64,000 nt of DNA from Leucocoprinus leucothites (taxonomy: Eukaryota > Basidiomycota > Agaricomycetes > Agaricales > Agaricaceae): positions 124,001-188,000 of the forward strand of contig JAACJO010000001.1 of assembly GCA_013368445.1 (NCBI GenBank), read 5' to 3'. The notes under the pieces are model-generated. The model was not told the origin of the DNA. It was given only the letters and a program-made list of their open reading frames with translations, and did not search any database. Shown in pieces: positions 1-10,498 of this stretch (position 1 is the stretch's first letter; each line of letters begins with the position of its first letter). The position numbers were made by a program, and so were the translations under genes.

Positions 1-1461
1 AATCCAATCAGAGATAGAAGAAAAGACTTGCGTTGTCCACAACCCAGAAGTCCACCCGTCAGAATCCTCCCCCTCGGAGTCGGATTCGAGCATCGGATCA
101 GCTGGAGGTGTCATCCTCGGTGACGGTGGGCATTCGTCCATATCTCCTCCATAATAAGGGATTTCCTCGATAATGGAGCCCGTCGTTTCGGCTTCGACCG
201 CGAGGTCGGCGAGCCTTTCATCCCAGATTTTCAGCACCTTATCCTTGGTAGCTTTCGAGCTTCTGCGACGATATCCCTCGGACTGAGGAGATTCGGAGAT
301 TCGCTCCTGAAGCTGCGGTGTATTCTTTCGCGCTTCTGCAACAAGGTGGCGTGTGGATGACGAAGGGCCTGCGTTAGCCAGTTCTGCCAGCGAGGCGATC
401 CGGTTCGCGAGGAGAGGACGGTTAGCGATAGCGGGGGCAGCGAAACCGATGGCACTGGAAGCGCCATATTGAGGAGCGACATTGGTGACTCCGGAGGTGG
501 TGGCGTCGGCATCGGTCGCAGCTTCATTAGCAGCGCCCTTACCCTTTTTGCCTCCTCTCTTACCGCGTTTTCCTTTTTTGCCATCTCCGCCGGGATTGCC
601 AGTCTGGGGGTTACCAGGCTTCTGGCCAGCGCCTTGATTAGGAGGCTGCTGCTGCTGTTGCTGCTGCTGGGGCTGTGATCGAAACGGCCCTTGTTGTTGT
701 CCTTGCCCCTGGCGTTGTTGATTGCCGGGGTTCCGGTTCTGCTGCCATTGGCCATTGGAGCGGCCGGCGCGAGAAGCGGAAGCAGTCATCTTCTGGGACC
801 AAGCAGCCTGAATGGCGCTACGGACCAGATCCCACGTGAGTTGGGACATTTGCGTTTGGTTCGCAAGGATAGACTGCGCTAAGGTTTCCATCCCTTGCGG
901 GACAGCGCGAAGCAGAATCATGGCACGGATCACCTTGGGAAGTCGCGCGGTCGCGCCTTCGATCCGAGTGAAGAGAGATTCAAGCTCAGCGATGGACTGA
1001 GCCGGATCCATGTTTCCGGGGAGAGACCAGGAGATGGCGCGGACGAAGTCGCCATAAACGGATGCAGGACCTTGGATGCCGTAAAGACGTTGGAGACTTT
1101 CCCAAGTGGCAGTGGGATCTCCTTGGACGATCAAGTGGAGCATAGAATCTGGGACCGCTTGAATCAGCAGGCCAATCGCAGATTGCTCAAGGAAGTTCCT
1201 TCGGCGTTCTTCCTCTGTTCGAAGCGCAAGTGAAGCCGAAGCTTCTGCAGCATTCGAGACATTTCCGTCTTCGTCTATTGCCAGAGCAATAACAGCAGGA
1301 AGTGCGGGTAGCAAGCCGGTTGTGACAGTCCAACCTGTAAGAGGGGTTCCAGGGGTCGTGATCATGGAAAGATATCCTTGCATCCTCATGGACCAAAACT
1401 GATAGTTCTGGGGGCCTTGAAGGACGGGGATACGAGAAGCTCCGTTGTTGATAGAAGACAT
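1..1461 (-). CDS. Gag region of a copia-class LTR retrotransposon (5' part, runs off the left edge)
   Basis: An uninterrupted frame of 487 codons starts at the ATG at 1461 and runs off the window at base 1 with no stop. The N-terminus has a short 'IPVLQGPQNYQFW' segment (residues 10-22), then W and Y/L positions typical of the UBN2/Retrotran_gag_2 type of copia Gag. The second half is basic and low complexity: a Gln run near residues 262-275, then Lys/Gly-rich and acidic Ser/Pro-rich stretches. No CCHC zinc knuckle is seen in the visible part. The expected role is nucleocapsid formation and packaging of element RNA. The ATG lies about 250 bp inside the primer-binding site and LTR, as expected for a leader followed by gag. 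Protease, integrase and reverse transcriptase must lie outside the window, so I cannot say whether the element is complete. The family call rests on the Gag pattern plus the primer-binding site. Confidence 0.8.
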   Translation of the reverse strand, partial: MSSINNGASRIPVLQGPQNYQFWSMRMQGYLSMITTPGTPLTGWTVTTGLLPALPAVIALAIDEDGNVSNAAEASASLALRTEEERRRNFLEQSAIGLLIQAVPDSMLHLIVQGDPTATWESLQRLYGIQGPASVYGDFVRAISWSLPGNMDPAQSIAELESLFTRIEGATARLPKVIRAMILLRAVPQGMETLAQSILANQTQMSQLTWDLVRSAIQAAWSQKMTASASRAGRSNGQWQQNRNPGNQQRQGQGQQQGPFRSQPQQQQQQQQPPNQGAGQKPGNPQTGNPGGDGKKGKRGKRGGKKGKGAANEAATDADATTSGVTNVAPQYGASSAIGFAAPAIANRPLLANRIASLAELANAGPSSSTRHLVAEARKNTPQLQERISESPQSEGYRRRSSKATKDKVLKIWDERLADLAVEAETTGSIIEEIPYYGGDMDECPPSPRMTPPADPMLESDSEGEDSDGWTSGLWTTQVFSSISDWI

Positions 1462-1708
1462 TCTAAAAAGAAGTCGTCAGTCAATGTTGTTCGTTAGAAG
1501 TGGCAGTGATGCGCTAATCGAGCAAGGTTTCGAACCCAAATCGCCTAAGGGCTAGGGTAAGACACAGAAATGAGAAGGGATGCTGGGCCCTTCACAAGGT
1601 ACAGCGGTGGCGCTTGGAAAGCGGCCTTCCCATAACAGGTCGATCTAGTCCTTCTCAGACATCAAGCACAGCGATCTAGTCGGCTAGTGCGATATCGAGC
1701 TGGCGATC

Positions 1709-1721
1709 GGGGCCCATAACC
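1709..1721 (-). promoter_or_regulatory. Primer-binding site of the copia element
   Basis: On the minus strand the bases GGTTATGGGCCCC directly follow the LTR end. They are close to the complement of the initiator-Met tRNA anticodon stem-loop. Copia-type elements are known to prime from an internally cleaved half of this tRNA, so the site supports the copia call independently of Gag. Confidence 0.7.
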
Positions 1722-2095
1722 TGTCGAAGCAGCAACGGGGAGCATAGCGGTGAAGGTAGACGACGAGGTCAGTACTCACTTTACTAGGCAGTTAGTCTGT
1801 TATGGGAGTTGGTTCGAGGTAGTAGTTGCGACTGAGTAGATAGAATTGACTGTAGAATAACGAAGAAAATACAAGGTATTTATACTAAAGTGTTCGAATA
1901 ATTCTACTATTAAAGAGGGTATTACACCATTGTTTCAAGGTGTTAAAGGGTATAGATGAAACATATAGTAAAACATGTATAGTCCGCACGAAGTATCGGT
2001 GCGTGAACATAGTGGTATCTAATAATAGAATGCATATGTCATAATTGAGAGTGAACACGAACGTAGCAGCGTGTAAACGCGCACGTGATTCAACA
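1722..2095 (-). mobile_element. 5' LTR of the copia element (374 bp)
   Basis: Read on the minus strand the block begins TGTTGAATCACG and ends TTCGACA, so it has TG...CA ends, and the 3' end abuts the primer-binding site. A TATA-like AGTATAAATACC lies at 1875-1888 on the minus strand. The base pattern shifts to single-copy-like sequence beyond 2095. The target duplication cannot be checked because the other LTR is outside the window; the five flanking bases here are CTCGG (2096-2100). Confidence 0.7.
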
Positions 2096-3239
2096 CTCGG
2101 CTCGCTAGCCGAAGAGCGCCAGCTCTCCCGTAATTTATGTACCTTTTATTATTTTTGAATTAGTGTTTGACTGTCCATGACGCCGTCTGCTCAAAACAAA
2201 ACATTCATATTATGTGAGTTGGCCTTGTACTAGGTATGACCCAACAGCCAACTACCGAAGGCACTGGTAAAAGAAGGGGAAGAGAATCCATTAAGATCTT
2301 AAGTGGGTAACATAACAAATTTGCTAACGAGTCTAATGAATAAATAAGAGAAAAATGGCTGTAAGGTGACTCAATCACCACAGCCATTCCTAGGGCGCAG
2401 ACAATAACATACCTGGGGCCTGGCTAATCCCACCCTTGTCGTGGAACTGACCTCGGCATTCGTCTCATCATTTTTCTTGAATTTCCCTTTCCTTGAGTGG
2501 GGCATCAATCTTAAGTAAGCACTTGACTAGAGCGGTTTGTGCACCTCAGTTTCGTTCCCCACGAAGACTAAGCTTTCTGTTTACTAGATCTTCGATCTAC
2601 GTGCACTCGTCACATCATAACTTCAACCCTCTGCTTGATCGGGGCTCGCTATGTCTGCTTTCCGGCCTGCCTTTCTCTACTACTGTCACAAGTACATAAC
2701 CCCTGCCTATTTCACCGGTGCAATAAAATTTTAAAGCCTTATGTGCACTTGTGTTTGACCTCAGATGAACACCTGAAATTTAAATGTATTTTCGCAACAT
2801 AACTTACAGAGATGACATCATGATCATCAGTAGATGATCAGACACTGCTGTCCCGGTTGTGTCTTGTTAAAAGCATATTATTTGTACAGTCTGACTTGTA
2901 AATTATAGGCTAATCTCAGACTGCAGTATGTGTCTGGTCAATTTCATAAGCAGACACGCGTGCTCTGGGTACAGTAGGGGACAGCCAGTTGATGGTCAAT
3001 GGGCCACTCCCGTCGATGTCAAAAAAGGTATAAACGGTCCAGCTCAAGCGAGCTTTAGCCGCTCATGAGCGGCTAATTTATGAGCTGAGCATTGATAGAG
3101 CTGATAGCCGAAAATTGCGGATAGCTCGGCTAAAATCGGCTCCGCTCCGCTGGCTAACGGCTTCGAGCCGAGCCCGTGACAACACTAGTCTACTTCTTTA
3201 CCGAGTTTGATGGATCCCAAGCACGAGCAAACAATACTT
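2096..3239. other. Non-coding stretch with a palindrome-rich patch
   Basis: No reading frame here shows codon-like conservation or splice structure. The one notable part is 3040-3180, rich in AGCT/GGCT/GCCG words and hairpins (listed separately). Confidence 0.5.
3040..3180. repeat. Palindrome-rich GGCT/AGCC repeat patch
   Basis: A perfect 18-bp palindrome AGCCGCTCATGAGCGGCT lies at 3057-3074. Around it are many AGCTNNGCC/GGCT words and a GAGCCGAGCCCGTGACAAC end near 3164-3182. It resembles a short dispersed repeat rather than a gene; family unknown. Confidence 0.45.
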
Positions 3240-4260
3240 TCTAGGACCGATTAAGAGGACTATCATGAATGGGCGATCTCCGAGCAGAAACATCACCTAA
3301 GAATTTGGTCATTCCGACGGCGGCCAGCCAAGTCGATTTATCATACATGGTTTCTCCCTTATCTCTCGTCCCGGGTGTACCGTGACCCACCGTGCCAGGG
3401 CCCATAGATGAGCAAGGCTGATCATTATGAGGTCCAATTATATGCAATCAACATTATAGACACTGCAACCAATAAGATATCGAGTAGGTGCGAGGGTTGT
3501 CCACACAGGTGATCAGTAGTAGCCCAACACACAGGGTTTGAGTAGTAGCAAATTTATCATGCAGAACAATCGCTCAAAATGTTTCACGTGACGTGGCCAA
3601 ATCTACATAGTCCACGAGGTTCAAGAACCATTCCTGAAATTCGACAATCCAACTAATGGTATTAAAGTACTGTATCATATCAATGTAGCGGTGAGCGCAG
3701 ACGGAGAGAAAACAAATACTCTTAGGCTTATGGTTTGGTAACAAATGTACGACAGGTCTCTTGGTAATCAAACTGCCTCGTCGTAACGTGTGAACGACGT
3801 TTTCATTCTAATTTTTTACCAACTGTCAAATGGAGGAACCCCTTTGATAGTGATAATTTCCAGTGACAAGACATGTTTCGGGTGTGCTGCAGTGGGCTTA
3901 TCAATTCTTGCCTGCCAAAGCAGGTGGCATGATAGTGGGAGTTGTTTCTGGATGGGATGCAATCATAAGCTCAAATAATTTGACGTGAGATTGAGCTTAG
4001 GGTTGTGCGTTTAAGTATAGATATTATAAACTTCTCTCGCCACAAGAGCGCCAGAAGACGTGCTGCCTTGGATTGTGACTTGTGTGATACCAACGACATT
4101 GAGTGGAGGACTCTGAACCTGGAAGGGATCGTGGGCGAGCGTGATGAGGGATATTAGAGATTGCTTGAAAAGCTAGAGCATTTATATACACAAACCAGCA
4201 CCTATATACCTCGTAAGTGCAAGGCATCAGTGTTATAGAGCACAACAGAGGCTGTCTAGT
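3240..4260 (-). pseudogene. Decayed minus-strand coding-like segment, copy A (family P)
   Basis: The minus frame at 3574-3771 aligns by eye to that at 6996-7194: L-x-x-K-x-P-[VI]-V, then I-V-[EG]-F-Q-[EG]-W-[FY]-L-N, then R-[EK]-T-F. Just beyond, copy A loses bases relative to copy B near the shared CW-A-T codons and hits stops. Upstream on the same strand, a frame ending near 4015 shares a Q-[VI]-x-I then S-T-S-S-G ending with copy B. A TATATAAATGC box lies on the minus strand near 4180. I do not recognise the family. Similarity between the copies implies an old gene duplicated with its flanks; frameshifts argue that copy A is dead. Confidence 0.35.
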
Positions 4261-5245
4261 GTCGTCACCATCAGATTAACTCTTCTTTCCCTGGGTGCCC
4301 GGCGTTAAAGGTTGACAAAAGACGCCTAGTTGCCGTTGGGCGCATTCAGACCAATGCAGAACTCTCGACATGAAGAGGCATTCGCGAACCGTAAAACACA
4401 TACCACTTGCACATTATACCCAGCCTACAGACGTCGATTGTTCTTTTAAATCGCCACTATCTATCCCCAGGATGACCGAAGTACTCCGAAGTCAAGCGTC
4501 TCGTTCAGCAGTGCCAAACCATTCCGGTCCGCGTTTTGTGTGTGACGTATGCGCTGAATGCGTTTTGTTCTTCTACCTTTTGGAACCAATTAACGGGAGA
4601 GGTAGCGAGCAAGCGAGAGAGCCTGAGGAGAAGACGATGGATGATTGCGTTTCGGGCTTGTGGGGATTTTACGTGGACTCGATCGGATACAAACACCAGC
4701 CACAGGAGTTGATCAGGTCCTCGTCTATAAAGGTGGTCAGGAGTCAGAGGTATCTCTACGACTAGCAAGGTGAGGGAATGACGTTCTTTCATCAGGAAGG
4801 GATACGCTTTGTATATGATATACGGTGGGTGTTTGAAACGTGCCTGGGCTATTAACATTTATGGGATCCGATAGGCAGAGAATGAAATCCTGTGAGTGAT
4901 ATGATGACATGGGCGGTTGCGCCACAGGAAAGGGGAAGCCGTACGGTTGGGGTGCGGCACTCTTGCAAGTTGAGTGGTGTAGAGTGGTATTATGGCGTAT
5001 TATACGGGAGGGGGTGCTATGGTCGAATAGAGAAATGGGGGACAAGCTCCAGCGGGAGTGCAAGGAGCAAGAAAGTCGGCAGAGTATGGGGAAAGCTATG
5101 CGTGGTAAAAGGGAAAGGGTGGAAGGCCAAAGGCACAGCTCCGATGCCTCGAGAGCTAACAATAGGAAAGGCGCTGGGCTGGGCCGAAATTGCGTTTGCC
5201 AGGGACCACGTGGGAATGAGGGATCACTCACTCACGGAAGTTTAG
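4261..5245. repeat. Duplicated segment, copy A (partner at about 7690-8700)
   Basis: Long stretches match 7690-8700 in the same order. Examples are GAAGAGGCATTCGCGAACCG at 4372 versus the related run at 7807, and the ATGATGACATGGGCGGTTGCG segment near 4900 versus 8430. The match is interrupted by many small indels. Several overlapping frames exist, but none is conserved without frameshift between the copies, so I call no gene. Confidence 0.55.
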
Positions 5246-5757
5246 CTAGTAGCTCTGGAGGAGAGCTGGAACGATGAGTTCAAAAACCACTTGGCGGTGG
5301 TTTCCGTAGTGGTTGACTCGAACAAATGAAGCCCACTCGCAAGTTGGCGTGTTCTATTGGTAAAATGGACTTGCTTGAGTATGGTACAGTGTGGGATAGG
5401 GTGGTGTGGTTTCTGGATCTCGGAACGGTGCTGGGCTGGGTTCGGTCTGCTTGCTTGCAGGTTCATAAGGACGTCGTTAGACAAGAGGAGGGATCACTAA
5501 GACTGGTTATCGATTAATTGATTCAACCATGGTTTTGTACCCCAGTCTAGACGCAGAATACTCCCACGCTTTGTGGTGGGATAAGTACTTCCGGTCCGGA
5601 CATTTGATGACATCAGTGTACGCTTGTATGAGCATGTCCACAAAACAAAAAACTTGGCTATGTACAACAGCAACGAGAGAAGGGTTATCGAGTTACTAGA
5701 CAAAATTTGACACTATCGTACAATCCACGGCCAACGAATATTCTAGTAGCCACCGTC
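5246..5757. other. Spacer downstream of C1
   Basis: No conserved frame, repeat or regulatory site is recognised. The stretch separates the 3' end of C1 from duplicated segment A. Confidence 0.4.
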
Positions 5758-6491
5758 TTAAACTACATGAATGACGGAAACTCCACTTTGTAGAGATGTA
5801 TCCTCTAAACCCCAAACTTCCGTACATCCCAAGAGCAAGTCGCTTCCAATCAGGCCACCCCTTTCAGCGCTCCTTCCTTGCAAAAAATCTATCCAACCCA
5901 ACACAGCTGCTCGGGTATACCCGTTCCTCTGCATGAAAGCATTCTCGACTTGTACCTGCATCTCAGTAGAAAGTTGAGCATACACAGCACGATTAATGGG
6001 CTGTTGGGAGAACCAATGTAGGAAAAGGACAAGGTCGTCTGCAGTAATTTTCTCGCCGTCGTGATTTCCCCGAATTATGCCAATGTGCTCGAATGGAGTG
6101 TGGACGTGCACAGGAGAGACGAGCGTGATTGTGCTCAATTCGATTTCTTGAGCGACTGTGAGGGTTTCCAACCGGACCGGATAGAAATCTGTCGCATTTA
6201 TGTTATTTGCCTGAGCAAGCGGAGTCGGCCAGTCTGAGAGAGGAATCGTATTGAGTCTCGGCGCATCGGGGGCCTAACACAAAGATATTGGGTTCGGTGT
6301 GGTTGCAGTAAATCAAAGGTCGTACCTGAGTAATAGTATCAGGATTATGCTGATTCGGGGGGGCACCAGCTACTGGACATGCTGCATCGAACGAAGGAAC
6401 CTGTATCAGTGGCAGACAATATTACATTTAACACCTCGCGCATGTCAGGTAACCACCGGTCACTCACAAGTTGAGGGAAGTATGTAAGCAT
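5758..6491 (-). CDS. Family C protein C1, unknown function, 204 aa, three exons
   Basis: Exons are 6491-6468, 6400-6326 and 6273-5758, joined by GTGAGT...CAG and GTACGA...TAG introns. All junctions keep frame, giving 24+75+516 nt. The model is supported by the paralogue C3, whose second and third exons are exactly the same lengths (75 and 516 nt). Visible features are an N-terminal M-x-x-x-F-P-Q-L, a D-F-Y-P block opening the conserved part, a T-P-V/H-V-H-T-P-like stretch, and a C-terminal L-L-G-C-T-E-V-W-G motif about 25 residues from the end. There is no signal peptide, membrane segment or low complexity, so it is probably a soluble cytosolic protein. I do not recognise the family and assign no role. 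It lies between two copies of the 2-kb segment and is transcribed against the H and M genes. Confidence 0.7.
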
Positions 6492-6837
6492 AGGGAGCGA
6501 GAACGAGTGAAAAGCGAGATGTAAGATGAGGACAGGGACAGCAAAAATGTTGGGAAGTAAAGGTAGAAATGACCTAGCAGGTCGGTCAATAAATGATTGA
6601 CTCGGCGATACATAGTGGACTAACGGAGCGATACAAGTGACGCTCGATTTGGATGAATTCAAGAACGGCAACCATATTAGTGAAGGGTCACAAACTCACA
6701 CGGGCCTTCACCCCATGTGGATTCTCACTCCTCACTCGAACCGGTGAGGGAGAAAGCCGCCGAGCCAGTTCCTCGAACGAATGTAATAAATGGAACTTGA
6801 TATCGTTTCCCAGGTGTATTATCGGGATCCAATCGTG
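6492..6837. other. Upstream region of C1
   Basis: This should carry the C1 promoter on the minus strand, but no clear TATA box is visible close to the start. No other conserved feature is seen. Confidence 0.35.
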
Positions 6838-7480
6838 TCAAGGCCCCATTGATGTGTTGATCGTCATTAGGTCTATTTTCATGCAATCAACAGCACAACT
6901 AAGAAAAGAGGTGGTAAGGCTGTCCACACTTGTGATCATTTGACCAATAGTCGCCCAACACGAGAAGCAACAAGATTCTTTGTTGACAGAATTATCACGT
7001 AGGAGGGATTGCTCAAAAAACGTTTTGCGCGGTCTGGCTGAGTTCCCATCATCCATATTCAAGTACCATCCTTGAAATCCGACTATTCGAGTGCTGGTGA
7101 TAGAGTGCTGAGTCGGTGATTCGATAAGCGTCGACGGAGGAAGCACTCTGCTATTAGGCTTACGATCAATCACGATCGGCCCTTTTCTGAGCAAGCCATC
7201 CTGTCCTGCGTGTTAGCGACGCTTTCAATCAGCCTTCTTATTCATTATCAAATGAAAGGGGCTCTTGATGATAGCAGTTTCCGGCTACAGGTCAGGTTCC
7301 GAGTATGCCGCGGTGCACCTTGATCAACCTTTGGCCGTGGAGTCAGGTGATGCGATAATGAGAGTTATTTCTGAAACATGGGTAGGCGGTTGTCACTCGA
7401 TCATGCGTTTGGTAATTTGATTGTGGACGATGGGTTGATTGAGCTTCGGTTTGTGTGCCTTTAAGTATTGTCAATCATAA
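6838..7480 (-). pseudogene. Minus-strand coding-like segment, copy B (family P)
   Basis: An open stretch at 6838-7194 on the minus strand corresponds to the copy A segment at 3240-3771 and stays open where copy A is frameshifted. It carries the shared I-V-G-F-Q-G-W-Y-L-N block and a Cys-rich stretch (C-C-F-S-C-W). An AG acceptor (ACACGCAG) lies just upstream near 7205, so it may be a last exon. The region that should hold the preceding exon (7210-7460) has stops in the frame matching copy A. A TATAAATGC box lies near 7621 on the minus strand. It is either a partly decayed gene or a gene with exons I cannot resolve. Function unrecognised. Confidence 0.35.
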
Positions 7481-8779
7481 CAGGGCCAGAAGAAGTACTA
7501 TCTTTGATTTCGATTTGTATAATTCGAATGTCCAAGAGGTAGGTACACCTGAGAGTGTTGAGTCTACATCGAGGGGAGGAATCGGAGGCGAGAGTAATGG
7601 GATTGCTTGAAGAACTGGAGCATTTATATGCGCATCTCTGTGGCTCGGAAGTGCAAGGTACCGGTATTACAGAGTACGACAGAGGGTGTCCAGTATTGTC
7701 ACCGTCAGATAAACTCTTCTTCTCCTGAGTGCCCGGCGTTAATAGGTGAGAGAAGTCAATTTGTTGCCATTGCGTGCATACAGAATAATACAGAACTCTG
7801 GACGTGAAGAGGCATCCACGAACCGTGAAACACATACCAGTTGTACATCGTACCTTGCCCGGAGACGTCGATTGTTTCTTTCTTATATCGCCACCATCTA
7901 TCCCCAGGACGACCGAAGTAGTCCGAAGTCAAGCGTCTCTTTCAGCGGTGCCAAGCCATTCCGGGTCCGCAACTTGTGTGTGGCGGTGATAAACAGATAA
8001 GAGTTCCTTCAAAGAAAACCACGAGCTGCGGATGACGTATGCGGCGAATGCTTTTTGTTCTTCTAGCATTTAGAACCGATTAACGGGTGGGGGGGAACGA
8101 ACGAGAGGGAGAATGGGATGAGAGAACAAGAGAAGGACGATTGCGTTTTGAGCCTGTGAGGGTTTTATGTGGATTCGATCGGATACAAGCACCAGCCACA
8201 GGAGTTTGATCAGGCCCTCCTCTTCTATAAAGGTGGTCAGGAGTCAGGGGTAATTCTACGACTAGCAAGGATCAGATCAAGCCGCAAGGCAAGGGAATAG
8301 CATTCCTTCATCAAGAAGGGATGCGCTTTATATACGATGTACGGTAAGCGTTTGAAACGTGCCTGGGGTATCAACATCGATGGGATCCGATAGGTAGAGA
8401 GTAAAAATAATATGGGCGATATGATGACATGGGCGGTTGCGTCACAGGAAAGGGAAAGCCGGGTGATTGGGATGCGGCATTCTTGCAAGCCGAGGGGTGC
8501 CGAGTGGTACGATGGCGAGTGAGTGCTGTGGATTGAGAGGGTTGTAATTGAAAATGGAGAATAAGCTCCAGCGGGGAGTGCGAAAAAGGAGCCAGCAAGT
8601 CGAGAGAGTGTGGGAAAGCGGTGCGTGGGAAAATGGAAAGGGGGGGAAGGCCGGGAAGAGGACGGTGATGGGGATTGCGGCACTTGTTAAGCTGATTTAT
8701 GAAGGAGCGGTATGGCGTCTGGTAAGTCCTCGCTTTTGTCCATCCCAGCCTCGAGGCTCCCCCTTTCTCCTTCTCCTCC
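7481..8779. repeat. Duplicated segment, copy B (partner at about 4150-5245)
   Basis: Same order of blocks as copy A, with substitutions and small indels. It ends shortly before the M1 reading frame, so M1 sits at the junction between this duplication and the M-H array. The CT-rich run just before 8780 resembles a fungal promoter-proximal pyrimidine tract. Confidence 0.5.
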
Positions 8780-10498
8780 ATGTCCTCCCCGTCCTCTTCC
8801 CCTTCATTTCCTCGTCCTGAGCAGCCGGCTGACTCGTCTTCTTCTCCTACCACCACTTCTACTACTTCGACGACGACATCGCCAACAGTAACAACTACTA
8901 CAACCCCGCCCCCGCCCACAAGCACACCTACACCGACATCTACTCCTCCGCCTCCGGAGAGTACTAGTCCTCCGTCGAGTCCACCACCGAGTACCACACC
9001 GCCACCTCCGACTGATTCTTCATCAACTACTCCACCACCCGATTCCTCCCCTCCTCCGTCTTCCAATGCCCCGCCTTCATCCCTTCCCCCTTCAACGACA
9101 TTACCGCCACTTACCACTCCCTCAACAACGGTAATGCAGTCGACTTCTATGTACGTTTTTCTTCAATTCTCTGGTGGTGCCATTTTACTGATCGTCCTTC
9201 ATATGCAGAGGGACATCGAATGGTCAAACGTTCACGTCAATCGTTCAACTGACCATCACCCAAACTCCGTCTGCTTTACCTGGAGGGGCTAATAGCGGTT
9301 CGAGCAATCGCAGTTCTACCAATACTGGCGCTATCGTCGGGGGTGCTGTAGGCGGTACGTACTCCCTCCATTCATCTGCCATCATTCCCACTCCATTCAC
9401 ATACTAATCTAAATTTATCTTACACAATCACCAGGCGTAGTCGGTCTTTCTGTCGTCGCTCTTCTAGTCTGGTTCCTCTTACGCAAACGCCGACAATCCA
9501 AAGACGACGAGTTTGACGGAAACTTTGACCCTGCACGTGTGGTATCCACGCATAACAGGGATAATCGATTCGATTTGGACGATGAGCAAGACCCAGGTCC
9601 GGGTGGTGCGGGAATAACGCCTTACCCGTTACAACCTGAAATGTCGCAACATTCAGCGAGGCCTAGTATGGATCAACGTCCACTTATTGGTGCGGCTGGT
9701 GCAGCAGCAGCAGTGGGAGCGTATAATCCGTACGGTCCGTCCTCGACGTCATCCTCCCCACCACCTCAGATGCATGGACCGTATGCTATGAATTACGGTA
9801 ACCTTCCTCCAGGAAAACAAGGAGGAGGAAGCGCGCCTCCCCAAAATGGATACAACAACGCCACCTCGTGGCACGGGCATGGATCCCCTCCCCCTCCACC
9901 AGGAACAGCACAATCCGACGGCGGGTACACGACCTCTTCCGGTCCATCACCTATCGCCGCTTCAGCTGCCTACTTTGGCCACGGACCCTCACCTGGTCCG
10001 TCTGTCCCACCCTCTGAAGTCGGTTCCTCGGGACATGGACATACGAATTCGAATTCGGTTTCGAATAGTGGGTATGGTGCATTTGGAGCTGGTGCGGCGA
10101 GGTTGAGTGCGAAGGAGAGAGAGGCGTATGGGAATGCGGGATCGAGTGGGCGACTTGCAGTTTCGAATTATGCGGATGGGGAGAATGGGGGACGAGGGAT
10201 GCCTATGCCTATGGCTTTCCATTATCCCCACCAACAGCAACAACAACAATACCCGAGGTCTTCAGCGTCTCCACCTCCCCCTTCACGATCACCTGCGCTT
10301 TCAACTACGACCCCGTCTCCTCCACCACCAGGACAGGCAGAAGGTGAAAAGGCGGCGATGTTGGGGAGGAATGAGGCTGCGGCTGGGAGTAGCGTGATTG
10401 TTCACCAGGATGCGGGGAGGGTGGCTGAGGAGGAAAGGAGCGGTGGAGAGGAGATTCCGCCTACATATGATAGTTTACCTTTTGGTGAACGGAGGTGA
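8780..10498 (+). CDS. M1: Ser/Thr/Pro-rich single-pass membrane protein with PPxY tail, 526 aa
   Basis: Exons are 8780-9150, 9209-9354 and 9435-10498, with GTACGT donors and CAG acceptors and frame kept throughout. Residues 1-123 are a mucin-like Ser/Thr/Pro ectodomain. Residues 124-163 form a membrane-proximal segment. Residues 164-188 are a Gly/Val/Leu membrane helix followed by the stop-transfer RKRR at 189-192. The remaining 330 residues are a Pro/Gly/Ser/Gln-rich, probably disordered cytoplasmic tail ending with P-P-T-Y at 514-517, a WW-domain binding motif of the kind read by Rsp5/NEDD4 ubiquitin ligases. The layout resembles fungal Mid2/WSC-type cell-surface sensors, but no WSC or other folded ectodomain is present. 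No signal peptide is visible at the chosen ATG, so the gene may be 5'-truncated. It is the only M copy in the window that I find free of frameshifts. Confidence 0.65.

Noticed and set aside
1520..1545. GGTTTCGAACCC word suggesting a tRNA T-arm in the retroelement leader
   Set aside because: No cloverleaf around it; lies in the untranslated leader before gag.
4737..5277. Several overlapping frames of 117-164 codons on both strands
   Set aside because: The duplicate at 8237-8700 breaks them with frameshifts; no frame is favoured.
8371..9117. 248-codon minus-strand frame rich in Gly and Val
   Set aside because: It is the antisense of the Ser/Thr/Pro repeat region of M1; the composition mirrors the sense codons.
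9846..10397. Overlapping frames on both strands inside the M1 tail (also in M2, M3, M5)
   Set aside because: Shadows of the Pro/Gly/Ser-rich tail in other frames; not conserved independently.
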